Assembly: GCF_947494555.1 (NCBI RefSeq)
Contig: NZ_CANLVF010000001.1
Location: 434,001-498,000 of the forward strand
Length of the DNA: 64,000 bases
Reading direction: 5' to 3'
DNA from: an uncultured Roseibium sp.
Lineage (GTDB): Bacteria; Pseudomonadota; Alphaproteobacteria; Rhizobiales; Stappiaceae
The position numbers were made by a program, and so were the translations under genes. Every line of letters begins with the position of its first letter. Within the stretch, counting starts at the first letter, position 1. Shown in pieces: positions 17,679 through 26,099 of this stretch. Below the pieces are notes generated by a model. It was not told the origin of the DNA. It worked only from the letters and a program-made list of their open reading frames with translations, and searched no databases.

Positions 17679-18386
17679 ATGTTGAGAACTTTCCTTACCG
17701 GCTTTTCCTTTGGGGCAATTTTGTTGGTGTCTGTCTCATCGCAAGCCGCATCCGTCATGCCAACCTTTACCGATCAGGGTATTGATACTTCCGGAACAGC
17801 GACGTCGACGCGCATGTACCGGGCGGATCTGACGGGTCTGGGTTTGACCGAAATCAGCGCGATAAAGCTTACGGATTCCAACTCGGGTGTCGGAGGCTCC
17901 ACCGGGATTTATTCCGGATTCGACCTTGATGCCATTTTCCTTGATGTCGACGGCTTGCTGACGACGGATGGCGATCGCTTTTTCGCCGACAGTTTTCAGT
18001 TCAGCGCGGGAACGACGCGCCCCGGAGGATTCCAGGGGCCGTCGCCTTCAGGCGGGCCCACAAATGGTTCCATTGATGCGACGACAGTTGATGAAGCCGC
18101 AGCAACTTTGAACGACATTGACGGGATCTTCTTCGGGCCAGGCAGTCTTACGCTTGGTGACGGAGGCATCCTGACCGCCATCTTCAGCCCCAAAATTACA
18201 GTTGGTTCGTCACTTTATCTGTTCGCCGGCGAGGTGAGTGGCGACCCGGGAGAGACACTGACCGGTTTGGTGGAAATATCCGATACACCGCCAACGGTGG
18301 TGCCTTTGCCTGCGGCGTTGCCGCTTCTGGCCGGCGGGCTCGGGCTTCTCGGGCTGGCTGGATTCCGGCGCCGGGCAACGAGCTGA
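17679..18386 (+). CDS. VPLPA-CTERM sorting-domain surface protein
   Basis: 235 residues. A signal peptide covers about residues 1-24 (LLVSVSSQAAS). The mature part is rich in Gly, Ser, Thr and Asp, as in beta-rich secreted proteins. The C terminus is a VPLPA-CTERM sorting signal: VPLPAALPLLAGGLGLLGLA, then a basic FRRRA tail. In that system an exosortase of the alphaproteobacterial type cuts and transfers the protein at the envelope, usually linked to exopolysaccharide export. The exosortase gene is not in the window. Upstream DNA is AT-rich; AAGAGG precedes the ATG; a terminator follows. Confidence 0.88.
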   Translation: MLRTFLTGFSFGAILLVSVSSQAASVMPTFTDQGIDTSGTATSTRMYRADLTGLGLTEISAIKLTDSNSGVGGSTGIYSGFDLDAIFLDVDGLLTTDGDRFFADSFQFSAGTTRPGGFQGPSPSGGPTNGSIDATTVDEAAATLNDIDGIFFGPGSLTLGDGGILTAIFSPKITVGSSLYLFAGEVSGDPGETLTGLVEISDTPPTVVPLPAALPLLAGGLGLLGLAGFRRRATS

Positions 18387-18410
18387 CTCCGGTTAAAGCA
18401 CAGACCAAGG

Positions 18411-18436
18411 AAAGCGGCTTACGAGCCGCTTTTTTC
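18411..18436 (+). terminator. Rho-independent terminator after the VPLPA-CTERM gene
   Basis: AAAGCGGCT and AGCCGCTTT form a perfect nine-pair stem around a TACG loop at 18411-18432, followed by TTTC. The stem begins 25 bases after the stop codon. Confidence 0.85.
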
Positions 18437-18516
18437 ATTTTCGGTTCCTTATGGGCTACGGGTTCTTCATAGCCTTTCGGAGGGGCAAGGGTTTCCAAAG
18501 TTTGGACCGATAGAGT

Positions 18517-19575
18517 TTACATTTTCAGGCACCCCAACAGATCCTGCTCGAAATAGGGAGATTGATTGCGCCAGAACATGTAGTCGACTTTCAGGAAATG
18601 TTTCGCGAATGCATGAAGGACGGGCACAATATTCTTGCGATTGGTCATGACTTCCAGATCATTTGTTTTTCCGATGTAATTCCCGTCCTGAACTGCGATC
18701 CCAAGAGGGACCGTGAAGGTGTTTTCATGCATCATCGCAAGAGCATGGTTAAGTTGTCCCTTGCGCTTGTACATGAGGTCCGGCGCGCCGAGACCTACAC
18801 CAATCTCTTCGCCGTAGCTGTAAAGACCGCGCAAGTGACCCTCGTCTTCCCACGGAAGCCACTCTCCCGGCACGAAATTCGCGTAGAGCATTGCCTTTGA
18901 GGACGGGAACGCTGTTTTCAGGGCCCGCATGTTCGCTTTCAGGCCGTCGACATAGAGGTCCGGTGAAAAGGACGCGTCCGAGCGTTCTGTTATGCCAATT
19001 GAGGTTTCCTGCAAATTGAGGCCTTCGATTTCTCCATCAAATTCGTCGCCGAGTGCGTTGAGCAAAGCCGCGAAGCGGGCACGAACGGCTGGGTTCCAGC
19101 GTTTTGCCACCCAGCCTTCCAGTTCGCCGCTATCGGTATATTGCGGCGATACCCCGCCGTCGAAATGACTGTGCAAGAGGTATTCAGGCACAGGTTTGTA
19201 GTCCGGAGAGAAAGACGCGTCCTGAAGCTGGATAAACAACTTCTTGCCGTGCGAGGAGAGATAGACGAGGTCGGCTTCGATTGCCGAGAAATCATAACGC
19301 CCTTCGGCAGGTTCCAGTTGACGCCAGGAATACATGATCTGTGCGCCGGCGAGCCGCTCGGTTTCTAACAGTGCATGATTGTGTATCGCGTCGCGATCAC
19401 GCGCGAAATATACGAAGTGATCAATCGCATCCGTCTCAAGCGGACAGGAGGCATCAAGATACTTCTTGTATTCAGTCAGGTACCGTTCGCTCGGATTGCC
19501 GAAGGATTGAGAAGGGGAAAGTGTCAGCAAAATGCTGGCCGCGAACGTGGCCGCGGTAAAACGGGTGAAGGTCAT
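18517..19575 (-). CDS. Secreted TIM-barrel (glycoside hydrolase-like) protein
   Basis: 352 residues with a signal peptide of about 25 residues (ASILLTLSPSQSFG). The mature part has the feel of a (beta/alpha)8 glycosidase: IMYSWRQLEPAEGRYDFSAI is the substrate-barrel opening seen in beta-galactosidase/cellulase-like folds, KLFIQLQDASF and EGLNLQETSIG are strand ends, and the Glu in NLQETS is a candidate acid/base. I cannot name the family or substrate. It is convergent with the VPLPA-CTERM gene and lies 143 bases downstream of the sensor kinase gene on the same strand. Confidence 0.65.
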   Translation of the reverse strand: MTFTRFTAATFAASILLTLSPSQSFGNPSERYLTEYKKYLDASCPLETDAIDHFVYFARDRDAIHNHALLETERLAGAQIMYSWRQLEPAEGRYDFSAIEADLVYLSSHGKKLFIQLQDASFSPDYKPVPEYLLHSHFDGGVSPQYTDSGELEGWVAKRWNPAVRARFAALLNALGDEFDGEIEGLNLQETSIGITERSDASFSPDLYVDGLKANMRALKTAFPSSKAMLYANFVPGEWLPWEDEGHLRGLYSYGEEIGVGLGAPDLMYKRKGQLNHALAMMHENTFTVPLGIAVQDGNYIGKTNDLEVMTNRKNIVPVLHAFAKHFLKVDYMFWRNQSPYFEQDLLGCLKM

Positions 19576-19718
19576 TTGATCTGCCGGTCGGTTGGGTGCA
19601 CTGCGTCAGTGCGTTGAAGACAGGCTGGAAATTATCGTCTCAAATCAACCATCTCTATTTCGATGTGGTGCAGGTGTTGTGCACGATTGGTGCAGGCGTT
19701 TGTCCACTCCAAAGGACT

Positions 19719-21266
19719 TCAACGGCTTTGCGGAAACTCGATGCGAAATTTCGCGCCACCTTGCGCATTTATCGGGACAAACCGCGCGTCATAGAGCTGC
19801 AGAATAGCGTCGACGATCGATAGTCCCAATCCCGTTCCACCCCGATCCCGACGGGAGGTGAAAAAGGGTTCTGTCAAGCGGTCCGTGTCTTTGTCAGCGA
19901 AACCTTCGCCGTCATCGCTGACGTGTAAAACTTTTCCATCCCACTCGATCCAGATGTGTTTTGCACCGTGGCAGACGGCGTTTTGCGCCATTTGCACCAG
20001 AACAGTCTCGCCATGCCGCGTGGACAATGGCAGCGGTGTGCCGTTTGAACGGGCTATCACCTGAAGGCTTGGTTCAGCTGGCAGCATTTCTTCGAGGAAG
20101 GTTGGCCTCCCGGGCCCTTGCTGGCGCAGCCGCGTGACTTCCCGAAGTCGGTTGAGAAGGTGATCCATTCGCCGTCCCTGCATATTCAACGTTGCCAGGA
20201 GCTCGCCTTGTGCACGTTCGTCCAGCGTGTCGTCTTGCAACAATTCGGAAGCGGAAATGATGGCAGTGATCGGCGTCTTGAGTTCATGGGTCACGTGCGT
20301 TGTGTAAATGTTGATTTCTTTCGACCTTGCAGACAATCGCCGGGCCATGGCGATGACCGCCTCTCCAAGCTGGGCGAGTTCGTGCACGCCGTAGCGTTTG
20401 AGGGTCGTCAAGTCTTCAAGGTTGCCGGCAGCGATTGCTCTTGCCTGTTCTCGAAGTCCCTTGATCGGACCGGTGACAAGGCGTGACAACAGGGCACCGA
20501 GCGCGAGCGTTCCGCAAATCGTAATCCCCGCCAAAACGAGAATTGTTGTTCGTTCGCCTGACAGGTAAGCCACCAATTCATCAGGTGTCCGTGAAAGATA
20601 GACAGCACCAATTACCCGGTTTTCACTGATCACAGGAAAGGCAATGAAAACTCTGAAGCCAGTGCCCCTGCTGAGCGAGAGGTAGGTCGCGGCGTCCTGC
20701 GTTTCTTCCCGCCAACGCAGCGCTGCGCCGATGCCGCCGGTCAGTGCCTTTTGTACTTCTGAAACCTCAGCAAAACCTGCGGCTTCAGACGCATGCAGGT
20801 CAACACCGGTGTGATCCAGAAAAACAACATTTGAAAGGGTTGTTCGTCCCGACCTAGAAGACACCGTCTCAAGCGTGCGGGCTACTGCCTTGTGACGGTC
20901 TCCAAGGCTTGTGCTGACAGCGACAGGTTCCGGACGCGCGGGCAGGATCTGGTCACGTTGAAGGTTCAGAAGCGGCGCGAAGGTTCTTGCTCTGGCGTTC
21001 CAGAAGACACGTTTTTGTGGTGGAAGATAGTATCCCGGCATCTTCGCACCGCCACGTGCGCGCGTAGCCGCCTCAAAAGCAGTGGCATAGATGCCCGCAT
21101 AAATCGATGCCTGCTGAATAAGAGATTGTTCCGTCTCATGAATAAAGCGGTTGACCCCCAATTTCAGAAAGAGCACAGCGGCAAGGGGGAGAATGAGCAC
21201 TGTGCAACAGACAGCTGTCACCACAAGCGCCAGCGACGGACGCCACCGTGAGAAAAGGCTGTTCAC
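19719..21266 (-). CDS. Membrane sensor histidine kinase
   Basis: 515 residues from GTG 21266; the frame runs 90 codons further up but that part only shadows the regulator gene. Transmembrane segments lie at about residues 9-32 and 235-260 and flank a periplasmic sensor domain. HAMP follows, then HisKA with the phosphorylated His in THVTHELKTPI, and HATPase_c with N box QMAQNAVCHGA, G1 SDDGEGF and GGTGLGLSI. The GTGA overlap with the regulator stop shows translational coupling. The overall arrangement resembles CreC-like kinases, but the signal is unknown. Confidence 0.92.
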   Translation of the reverse strand: MNSLFSRWRPSLALVVTAVCCTVLILPLAAVLFLKLGVNRFIHETEQSLIQQASIYAGIYATAFEAATRARGGAKMPGYYLPPQKRVFWNARARTFAPLLNLQRDQILPARPEPVAVSTSLGDRHKAVARTLETVSSRSGRTTLSNVVFLDHTGVDLHASEAAGFAEVSEVQKALTGGIGAALRWREETQDAATYLSLSRGTGFRVFIAFPVISENRVIGAVYLSRTPDELVAYLSGERTTILVLAGITICGTLALGALLSRLVTGPIKGLREQARAIAAGNLEDLTTLKRYGVHELAQLGEAVIAMARRLSARSKEINIYTTHVTHELKTPITAIISASELLQDDTLDERAQGELLATLNMQGRRMDHLLNRLREVTRLRQQGPGRPTFLEEMLPAEPSLQVIARSNGTPLPLSTRHGETVLVQMAQNAVCHGAKHIWIEWDGKVLHVSDDGEGFADKDTDRLTEPFFTSRRDRGGTGLGLSIVDAILQLYDARFVPINAQGGAKFRIEFPQSR

Positions 21267-21958
21267 TGGTTGGGTGACCTGAGCAGACAGTCTCCCAATC
21301 GCAAGCCGACACCGTGAACTGTCCTGATCACGTCGGTGCAACCGAGCTTGGAAGCTTTTGCCCTTATGTTGCGGACGTGACTGTCGATCGTGCGCCCGGA
21401 AAGACTGTTGTTTTGCCCATACACGCCGGCGATCAGGGTGTTCCTGTCCATCAATGTGCCCGGATGGCGCGCCAGCAGCGCCAGCAGCGCGAACTCGGTG
21501 GATGTTACCGCGAGTTCGTGCGACCCGAGCATGCACGCGTGCCGCCGTCCGTTTAGTTGAAGATCGCCGTAACGGAGCAACTCTTCGGTTTGCTGACCGC
21601 CACGGGAAAGGATCGCCTTGATACGCAGCATCAGCTCGCGCGGAGAAAAAGGCTTGGCGACAAAGTCGTCTCCGCCCAGCTCAAATCCCAGTATTCGATC
21701 GACCTCATCATCATGCGCCGTAAGGAACAGGATCGGGACACGCGAGTGGTTGCGGATCTGCTTGCAACAGTCAAAGCCGTTCATGCCCGGCATGCCAACA
21801 TCCAGAACCACGAGATCGGGTTTGTGCCGGTGCACCAATGTGAGAGCATCAAGACCGTTTGCCGCCTCATTTGTCTGCATGCCGGCTGTCTCAGCCGCAA
21901 TCCGGACAACACCCCGGATGTGAAAATCATCGTCTACGATCAGGATCCGGGACGTCAT
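21263..21958 (-). CDS. OmpR-family response regulator
   Basis: 231 residues. The receiver domain has the acidic pocket VDDD near residue 8 and phosphoacceptor Asp in VVLDVGMPGMNG near residue 53, with the conserved Lys in FVAKPFSP. A winged helix DNA-binding domain follows (TSTEFALLALLARHPG, SHVRNIRAKASKLG). It is the partner of the kinase encoded immediately downstream, overlapping by four bases. The target genes are not shown by the sequence; the two secreted-protein genes next door are candidates by position only. Confidence 0.94.
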   Translation of the reverse strand: MTSRILIVDDDFHIRGVVRIAAETAGMQTNEAANGLDALTLVHRHKPDLVVLDVGMPGMNGFDCCKQIRNHSRVPILFLTAHDDEVDRILGFELGGDDFVAKPFSPRELMLRIKAILSRGGQQTEELLRYGDLQLNGRRHACMLGSHELAVTSTEFALLALLARHPGTLMDRNTLIAGVYGQNNSLSGRTIDSHVRNIRAKASKLGCTDVIRTVHGVGLRLGDCLLRSPNQ

Positions 21959-22212
21959 GAGAGCACTTTTGAATCGATGGAGAGCGGATTGTACAGAGCT
22001 TCATTGAGCTATGATCTTGGCCATAATCGGACGCTCATTGTTCAATTTTTAATTGCGGTTCTTGTTGAGGGCAACTTTATCTCAAGCGCGACAATTCCTG
22101 ATCGATATTGGGTGTCTTTGAACCGTAGATCATGGAAAACCAAATGCGAGTTCGCCGCTCATCGCACGCGACGCCAACGAGAATTGTTTTGCAGGGTGAC
22201 GGCTTCTACAAG

Positions 22213-22488
22213 TCAGACCAGAACGTTGATCCGTGCCGCGACAGCGGTCGCGTTGGCATAAGGTCCGGCCTGGCTCCGATTTTGGAAGATAAATGCGGTG
22301 TTTGCCTGTGAGGCCTGGGTGCCGATTGTTGCGAAGTTGTTAGCTATCGCACGCAGTTGCTGCATCCTTTCAGCGGAGGCCTGACGTTTTTGGGCCCATG
22401 CCTGATTGTAGTCCGACCAGGTAGACTTGCCCTGGGACCGGTACTTGCTGTGATAGTCTCTTTGGATGTAGTTCCCGACCTTGGGCAT
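22213..22488 (-). CDS. Small conserved-looking protein under a CtrA box, unknown
   Basis: 91 residues from ATG 22488. Polar and helical, rich in Gln, Ala, Arg and Asn (SKYRSQGKSTWSDYNQAWAQ, ANNFATIGTQASQANTAF), without signal peptide or membrane segment. The open frame reaches TTG 22557, but AGGAAA nine bases before ATG 22488 and a CtrA box at 22532-22547 inside the longer version favour the shorter start. I do not recognise the family. Placement of a perfect CtrA site 43 bases upstream suggests cell-cycle or motility linked expression. Confidence 0.65.
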   Translation of the reverse strand: MPKVGNYIQRDYHSKYRSQGKSTWSDYNQAWAQKRQASAERMQQLRAIANNFATIGTQASQANTAFIFQNRSQAGPYANATAVAARINVLV

Positions 22489-22531
22489 CAGCGCATCTTT
22501 CCTGGATACAGATGCAGTGTCCCAAGTTGTG

Positions 22532-22547
22532 GTTAACAGGGTGTTAA
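22532..22547 (-). promoter_or_regulatory. CtrA box (TTAA-N7-TTAAC) upstream of a small gene
   Basis: Read on the minus strand: TTAA, then CACCCTG, then TTAAC. This is a full match to the CtrA consensus, placed 43 bases before the start of the 91-residue gene. On the plus strand the acetyltransferase gene starts 87 bases away and could also be affected. Confidence 0.6.
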
Positions 22548-22634
22548 AGCGGTGCAATACGCAAAACGCGCCCTTGTGCTTTTCAAGGCAACTGCTAAGC
22601 CGGAGCTGAACTGCGAACTATCCCTGGATTTGAG

Positions 22635-23246
22635 ATGACCGACCGCGTGCTTGATCTGAACGGCTATACGGATGTTCCGGATGGGAAAATTGCGTTCGTG
22701 GTCACGTTTCTGGAAATGCTGGCGCCGCCGCAATCTCCGCTGGCTCCAGCGCGGGACGATGTTGATCTGCTCAAATGGAACGCGCCGGACCTTGCCGCCT
22801 ATCGCAGTCTCTTCCGGCAGGTGGGCGAGGACTGGATGTGGTTCGGCCGACTGATCCATGACGATGAAACTCTCAAAGCAATGCTGAACGATCCGGCACG
22901 GGAAAACTATCTGCCCATGATGGGCAGGAAACCGATTGGAACGCTTGAGCTCGACTTTACCGACCCGCAGGAGCCCGAGGTCTCTTATTTCGGCCTTGTA
23001 CCGGATGCCATCGGTGGCGGCCTCGGGCGCTGGCTGATGGCGCAGGCCGTCGAGATGGCCTGGTCCCGCCCGCAAACCAAGCGCCTTTGGCTGCACACCT
23101 GCACGGGCGACAGTCCGCAGGCAATCCGGTTCTATATGTCTTGCGGGTTCAAACCCTATAAACGCTCCATCGAAATTGCCGACGATCCGCGCCTTTTGGG
23201 CCTTCACACCCACGAAAGCGCACCCCATGTACCGGTGATTGACTAA
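22635..23246 (+). CDS. GNAT-family N-acetyltransferase
   Basis: 203 residues. The acetyl-CoA loop region is VSYFGLVPDAIGGGLGRWLM near residues 115-134, followed by the conserved strand LWLHTCTGDSPQAIRFYMSC and GFKPY, which is the GNAT fold's alpha4/beta6 region. Substrate cannot be assigned. It starts divergently from the CtrA-box gene and is followed by an unknown gene 21 bases downstream. Confidence 0.87.
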   Translation: MTDRVLDLNGYTDVPDGKIAFVVTFLEMLAPPQSPLAPARDDVDLLKWNAPDLAAYRSLFRQVGEDWMWFGRLIHDDETLKAMLNDPARENYLPMMGRKPIGTLELDFTDPQEPEVSYFGLVPDAIGGGLGRWLMAQAVEMAWSRPQTKRLWLHTCTGDSPQAIRFYMSCGFKPYKRSIEIADDPRLLGLHTHESAPHVPVID

Positions 23247-23267
23247 ATTGGTACACAGAGAAATTAC

Positions 23268-23657
23268 GTGATGCTGGATCAACGCGCCTTTGAAAAGCTG
23301 GAAAATTATCTAAAACGCGTCCCTGCGGTATTCCCAAACATTCAGAGCGGTTCGAATTCGCACGAGTGGTGGGTCACGTTTGACATTGATATCCATCACG
23401 ACATTGCATGGCACGTTGTTCAGGAATTTGCCTATGTGGCAAATAATCTCTCTCTTCAAGAGCGTCTGCCGACACGTTTTTACCCGAGTTCGCCACCACC
23501 TTACCTGAATGGCGGGCCGGAGGAGTTTCTGTCCTGGTGGATTACTTGCAGCAGTTTGGAGTTTAGACCAGGAACGCTGGCAGACTGGCTCGAGGGCCGT
23601 CTCCCCCGTCCGGTTGAAGATATCTCGCAATGGGATCTGCAGGATAGTGACGACTAG
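23268..23657 (+). CDS. Conserved-looking soluble protein, unknown
   Basis: 129 residues from GTG 23268 (or ATG 23271). Acidic and rich in Trp and Pro (HEWWVTFDIDIHHDIAWHV, FLSWWITCSS). No signal peptide, no membrane segment, no family recognised. It follows the acetyltransferase gene after 21 bases, so cotranscription is likely. Confidence 0.6.
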   Translation: MMLDQRAFEKLENYLKRVPAVFPNIQSGSNSHEWWVTFDIDIHHDIAWHVVQEFAYVANNLSLQERLPTRFYPSSPPPYLNGGPEEFLSWWITCSSLEFRPGTLADWLEGRLPRPVEDISQWDLQDSDD

Positions 23658-23994
23658 AATAGCGGCATGACAGGCGCTCGGTCATTATCTGAGATCATAA
23701 ACTCCTTCTCACAGGTTTCGTTCATGCCCCAGAAGCAGGAACCTATGTCTTTTCTTCCAGTACACAAGATTCCAGAGAGCCATCCCTGACCTCGTTAGGG
23801 ATGACCGTCAGCGGATTTGATGTTCGTTTTTTTGCAGATCAAATCCTTAAGGATGCTTCTGATCTGTTGTGGGCGGTTCAACGGTGAAACGGTGACATGT
23901 ACCTGTCCTGCGCATGAACTTTCGCACCTAATCTCCGATCTAGCCCGGGATCACCAATTGCGAGATCCAGATCGCTTTGTCCAATACTCAGATC
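23658..23994. other. Intergenic stretch without a supported gene
   Basis: No convincing frame on either strand. A small hairpin, CATCCCT at 23781-23787 with AGGGATG at 23797-23803, may act as a weak terminator or be a remnant of a dispersed palindrome. Confidence 0.4.
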
Positions 23995-25101
23995 CTAAGC
24001 ACTCATTTTGACCCGTTCCGGGAAGGCTCCCGCGATGGATTGGCGGTTTGGCTCCAGGACGCCGCGTTCGGTGATAAGACCCGTCACGAGGCGCGCCGGG
24101 GTCACGTCGAACGCCGGATTGGCGACTGGCGAACCCTCGGCGACGATATTGATCGTGTGAATGTCGCCGCGGTCGGTCCTGCCTGTCATCTGGCTGACTT
24201 CCTTGCCGTCCCGCTCTTCGATAGGTACTTCGCGAACACCGTCCGAGAGCGAGAAATCGATGGTCGGTGAGGGCAGGGCGACATAGAAGGGCACGTTGTT
24301 GTCTCTCGCCGCGAGAGCTTTCAAATACGTTCCGATCTTGTTGCAGACATCACCGGTTGCCGTCGTCCGGTCGGTGCCTGTGATGACGATATCGACTTCG
24401 CCGTGCTGCATCAGGTGCCCGCCTGCATTGTCGACGATCACAGTATGCGGCACACCGTGGTGGCCGAGTTCCCAGGCGGTCAGGAAAGCGCCCTGGTTCC
24501 GGGGCCGGGTCTCGTCTACCCACACATGCACCGGAATGCCGCCGTCATGGGACATATAGACGGGCGCGGTCGCCGTTCCCCAGTCCACGGTTGCAAGCCA
24601 GCCGGCATTGCAGTGGGTCAGGATATTGACGGGCTCGCCTTTTCGCTTCGTTTCGGAAATGGCGGCGATCAGCTCCATGCCATGCATGCCGATTGCCATG
24701 TTGATCCCGATGTCCTCATCGCAGATGTCGTTGGCGAGCGTGAATGCGGCGGTAGCGCGCAGCGCTGGTTCCACCTGGATCAGGACTTTGCGCGCACGGT
24801 CGAGCGCCCAGTGAAGATTGACGGCGGTCGGCCGTGTTTCAAGAAGTGCCGAGCAGGCATGGTGTAGCGCTTCGTCCGAAGAATCCGCGCGCATTGCGAG
24901 CGCGACCCCATAGGCTGCCGTTGCCCCGATTAGTGGCGCGCCGCGTACTTGCATGACCCGGATTGCGTGCGCGGCATCTTCCATCGTGCGAAGCTTTGCA
25001 ATCTCGAAGGCATAGGGAAACTTGGTCTGGTCGATGATTTCGACGCTTTCGCCATCCTTTGCGAGCCAGATCGTGCGATATTTTTTGCCATCGACATTCA
25101 T
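23995..25101 (-). CDS. mtnA: S-methyl-5-thioribose-1-phosphate isomerase MtnA
   Basis: 368 residues from ATG 25101. It isomerises methylthioribose-1-phosphate to methylthioribulose-1-phosphate in methionine salvage. Family marks are [16 protein letters not shown] near residue 50, the catalytic Cys in [18 protein letters not shown] near residue 165, and the catalytic Asp in [19 protein letters not shown] near residue 240. The frame extends to 25155 but the family's N terminus begins at [12 protein letters not shown]. The downstream salvage genes mtnP and apt lie near 56 kb, so the pathway genes are split. Confidence 0.94.
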   Translation of the reverse strand: MNVDGKKYRTIWLAKDGESVEIIDQTKFPYAFEIAKLRTMEDAAHAIRVMQVRGAPLIGATAAYGVALAMRADSSDEALHHACSALLETRPTAVNLHWALDRARKVLIQVEPALRATAAFTLANDICDEDIGINMAIGMHGMELIAAISETKRKGEPVNILTHCNAGWLATVDWGTATAPVYMSHDGGIPVHVWVDETRPRNQGAFLTAWELGHHGVPHTVIVDNAGGHLMQHGEVDIVITGTDRTTATGDVCNKIGTYLKALAARDNNVPFYVALPSPTIDFSLSDGVREVPIEERDGKEVSQMTGRTDRGDIHTINIVAEGSPVANPAFDVTPARLVTGLITERGVLEPNRQSIAGAFPERVKMSA

Positions 25102-25195
25102 GAGGTGATCTCCCAGACAGGGCGGACACGGGTGTTCTAACTTTGCATAACCCATGATTTGGGGTGTGGCCAGCGCTGCCTTGCTGGCGTCACGG

Positions 25196-25222
25196 TTAAA
25201 AATCTCTTAATGTTCGTTAACC
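25196..25222 (+). promoter_or_regulatory. Candidate CtrA box between mtnA and an unknown gene
   Basis: TTAA (25196-25199), seven bases, TTAA (25207-25210), six bases, TTAACC (25217-25222). The first pair has the right spacing but the base after the second TTAA is T, not C, so this is a near match with an additional half-site. It lies in the divergent region between mtnA and the gene at 25339. Confidence 0.35.
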
Positions 25223-25338
25223 AAATTCGGATCATTGCCGGTGGAAAGGCGAGGACTAGGGCCGTGTGGCCGTTTCACGCCAGCGGGAGTCAGTTAAGAC
25301 TTCGTTCACGAACGGCAGAATAAGGAGCCAGACAACAC

Positions 25339-25920
25339 ATGTCTGAAATGCAGGATAACGTCGTCCCCCACACGCGCATTCGCTCCCTGCGCGATGCTAT
25401 CCGCAAGGTGCAGCTTGGTGAAGTCGAACGCTCCGATGTCGTGGTCGAGCTTCAAGATACGGAGCGGGCGCGGCTCGACATGCTGGCGGACGAACTCAAG
25501 GATGTCTTCAAGGAAATCCCGGAGGATGACGACCAGTTTTCGTTGCAGATCATTTCCGGCTCGACACCACGTTTGTGGATTGACGCAACCAGCCATGTTG
25601 CTGTCGGCGGTGACCGCAAGACCTACCGGTTCTTGAAAGACACCCGCCTTGGGCGGGTTGTCATTCTGGAGACGGCAAACATCGATGACATGGCCGACTG
25701 CCTGACCGAGTATATTGCAGAACGGGTGATCGAACGCGAAAAAGCGCTGGAAGGCGACTGGCTCAACAACCGGCTGAAGCAGGTTGCCAATGAATCAAAG
25801 GTCGTTCGGGTGCGGGAAAGCAGAACATCCTGGCTGGCGGTTCTGGGTGCATTCGGCATCGGGATTGCGGCCGGTGTCGTCGGTCTCGTCGCGTTTGCCT
25901 GGTTCGCCAATCCGCTTTGA
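25339..25920 (+). CDS. Tail-anchored membrane protein, unknown
   Basis: 193 residues. A soluble acidic domain (FKEIPEDDDQFSLQIISG, PRLWIDATSHVAVGGDRKTY) of about 165 residues is followed by one C-terminal hydrophobic helix (VLGAFGIGIAAGVVGLVAFA), so the protein is probably tail-anchored with its bulk in the cytoplasm. No named family recognised. The upstream region holds a candidate CtrA box. Confidence 0.72.
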   Translation: MSEMQDNVVPHTRIRSLRDAIRKVQLGEVERSDVVVELQDTERARLDMLADELKDVFKEIPEDDDQFSLQIISGSTPRLWIDATSHVAVGGDRKTYRFLKDTRLGRVVILETANIDDMADCLTEYIAERVIEREKALEGDWLNNRLKQVANESKVVRVRESRTSWLAVLGAFGIGIAAGVVGLVAFAWFANPL

Positions 25921-26099
25921 AACGATCATTGACTAAGATGTCAGTCGCTTGCCGCTTGTAATCCCGGTTTGGCGGAGACAACACCGGGATACAGCATGTT
26001 GCCGGTCTGAAATGTGCGCGCTGATGACCTGGCGGCGTGCCTTTGCAGGCATGACAAGGTTGCTGAGAGAACTCTCAAGATCGCATTGATCTCGATGTG

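Noticed and set aside
21267..21536. N-terminal 90 codons of the long histidine kinase frame
   Set aside because: They overlap the response regulator gene in another frame and are Arg/Gln/His-rich without kinase similarity. The GTGA overlap at 21263-21266 gives a better start.
19719..21536. A CRISPR array or other regular repeat near the two-component system
   Set aside because: No spaced identical repeats are seen here or elsewhere in the window.
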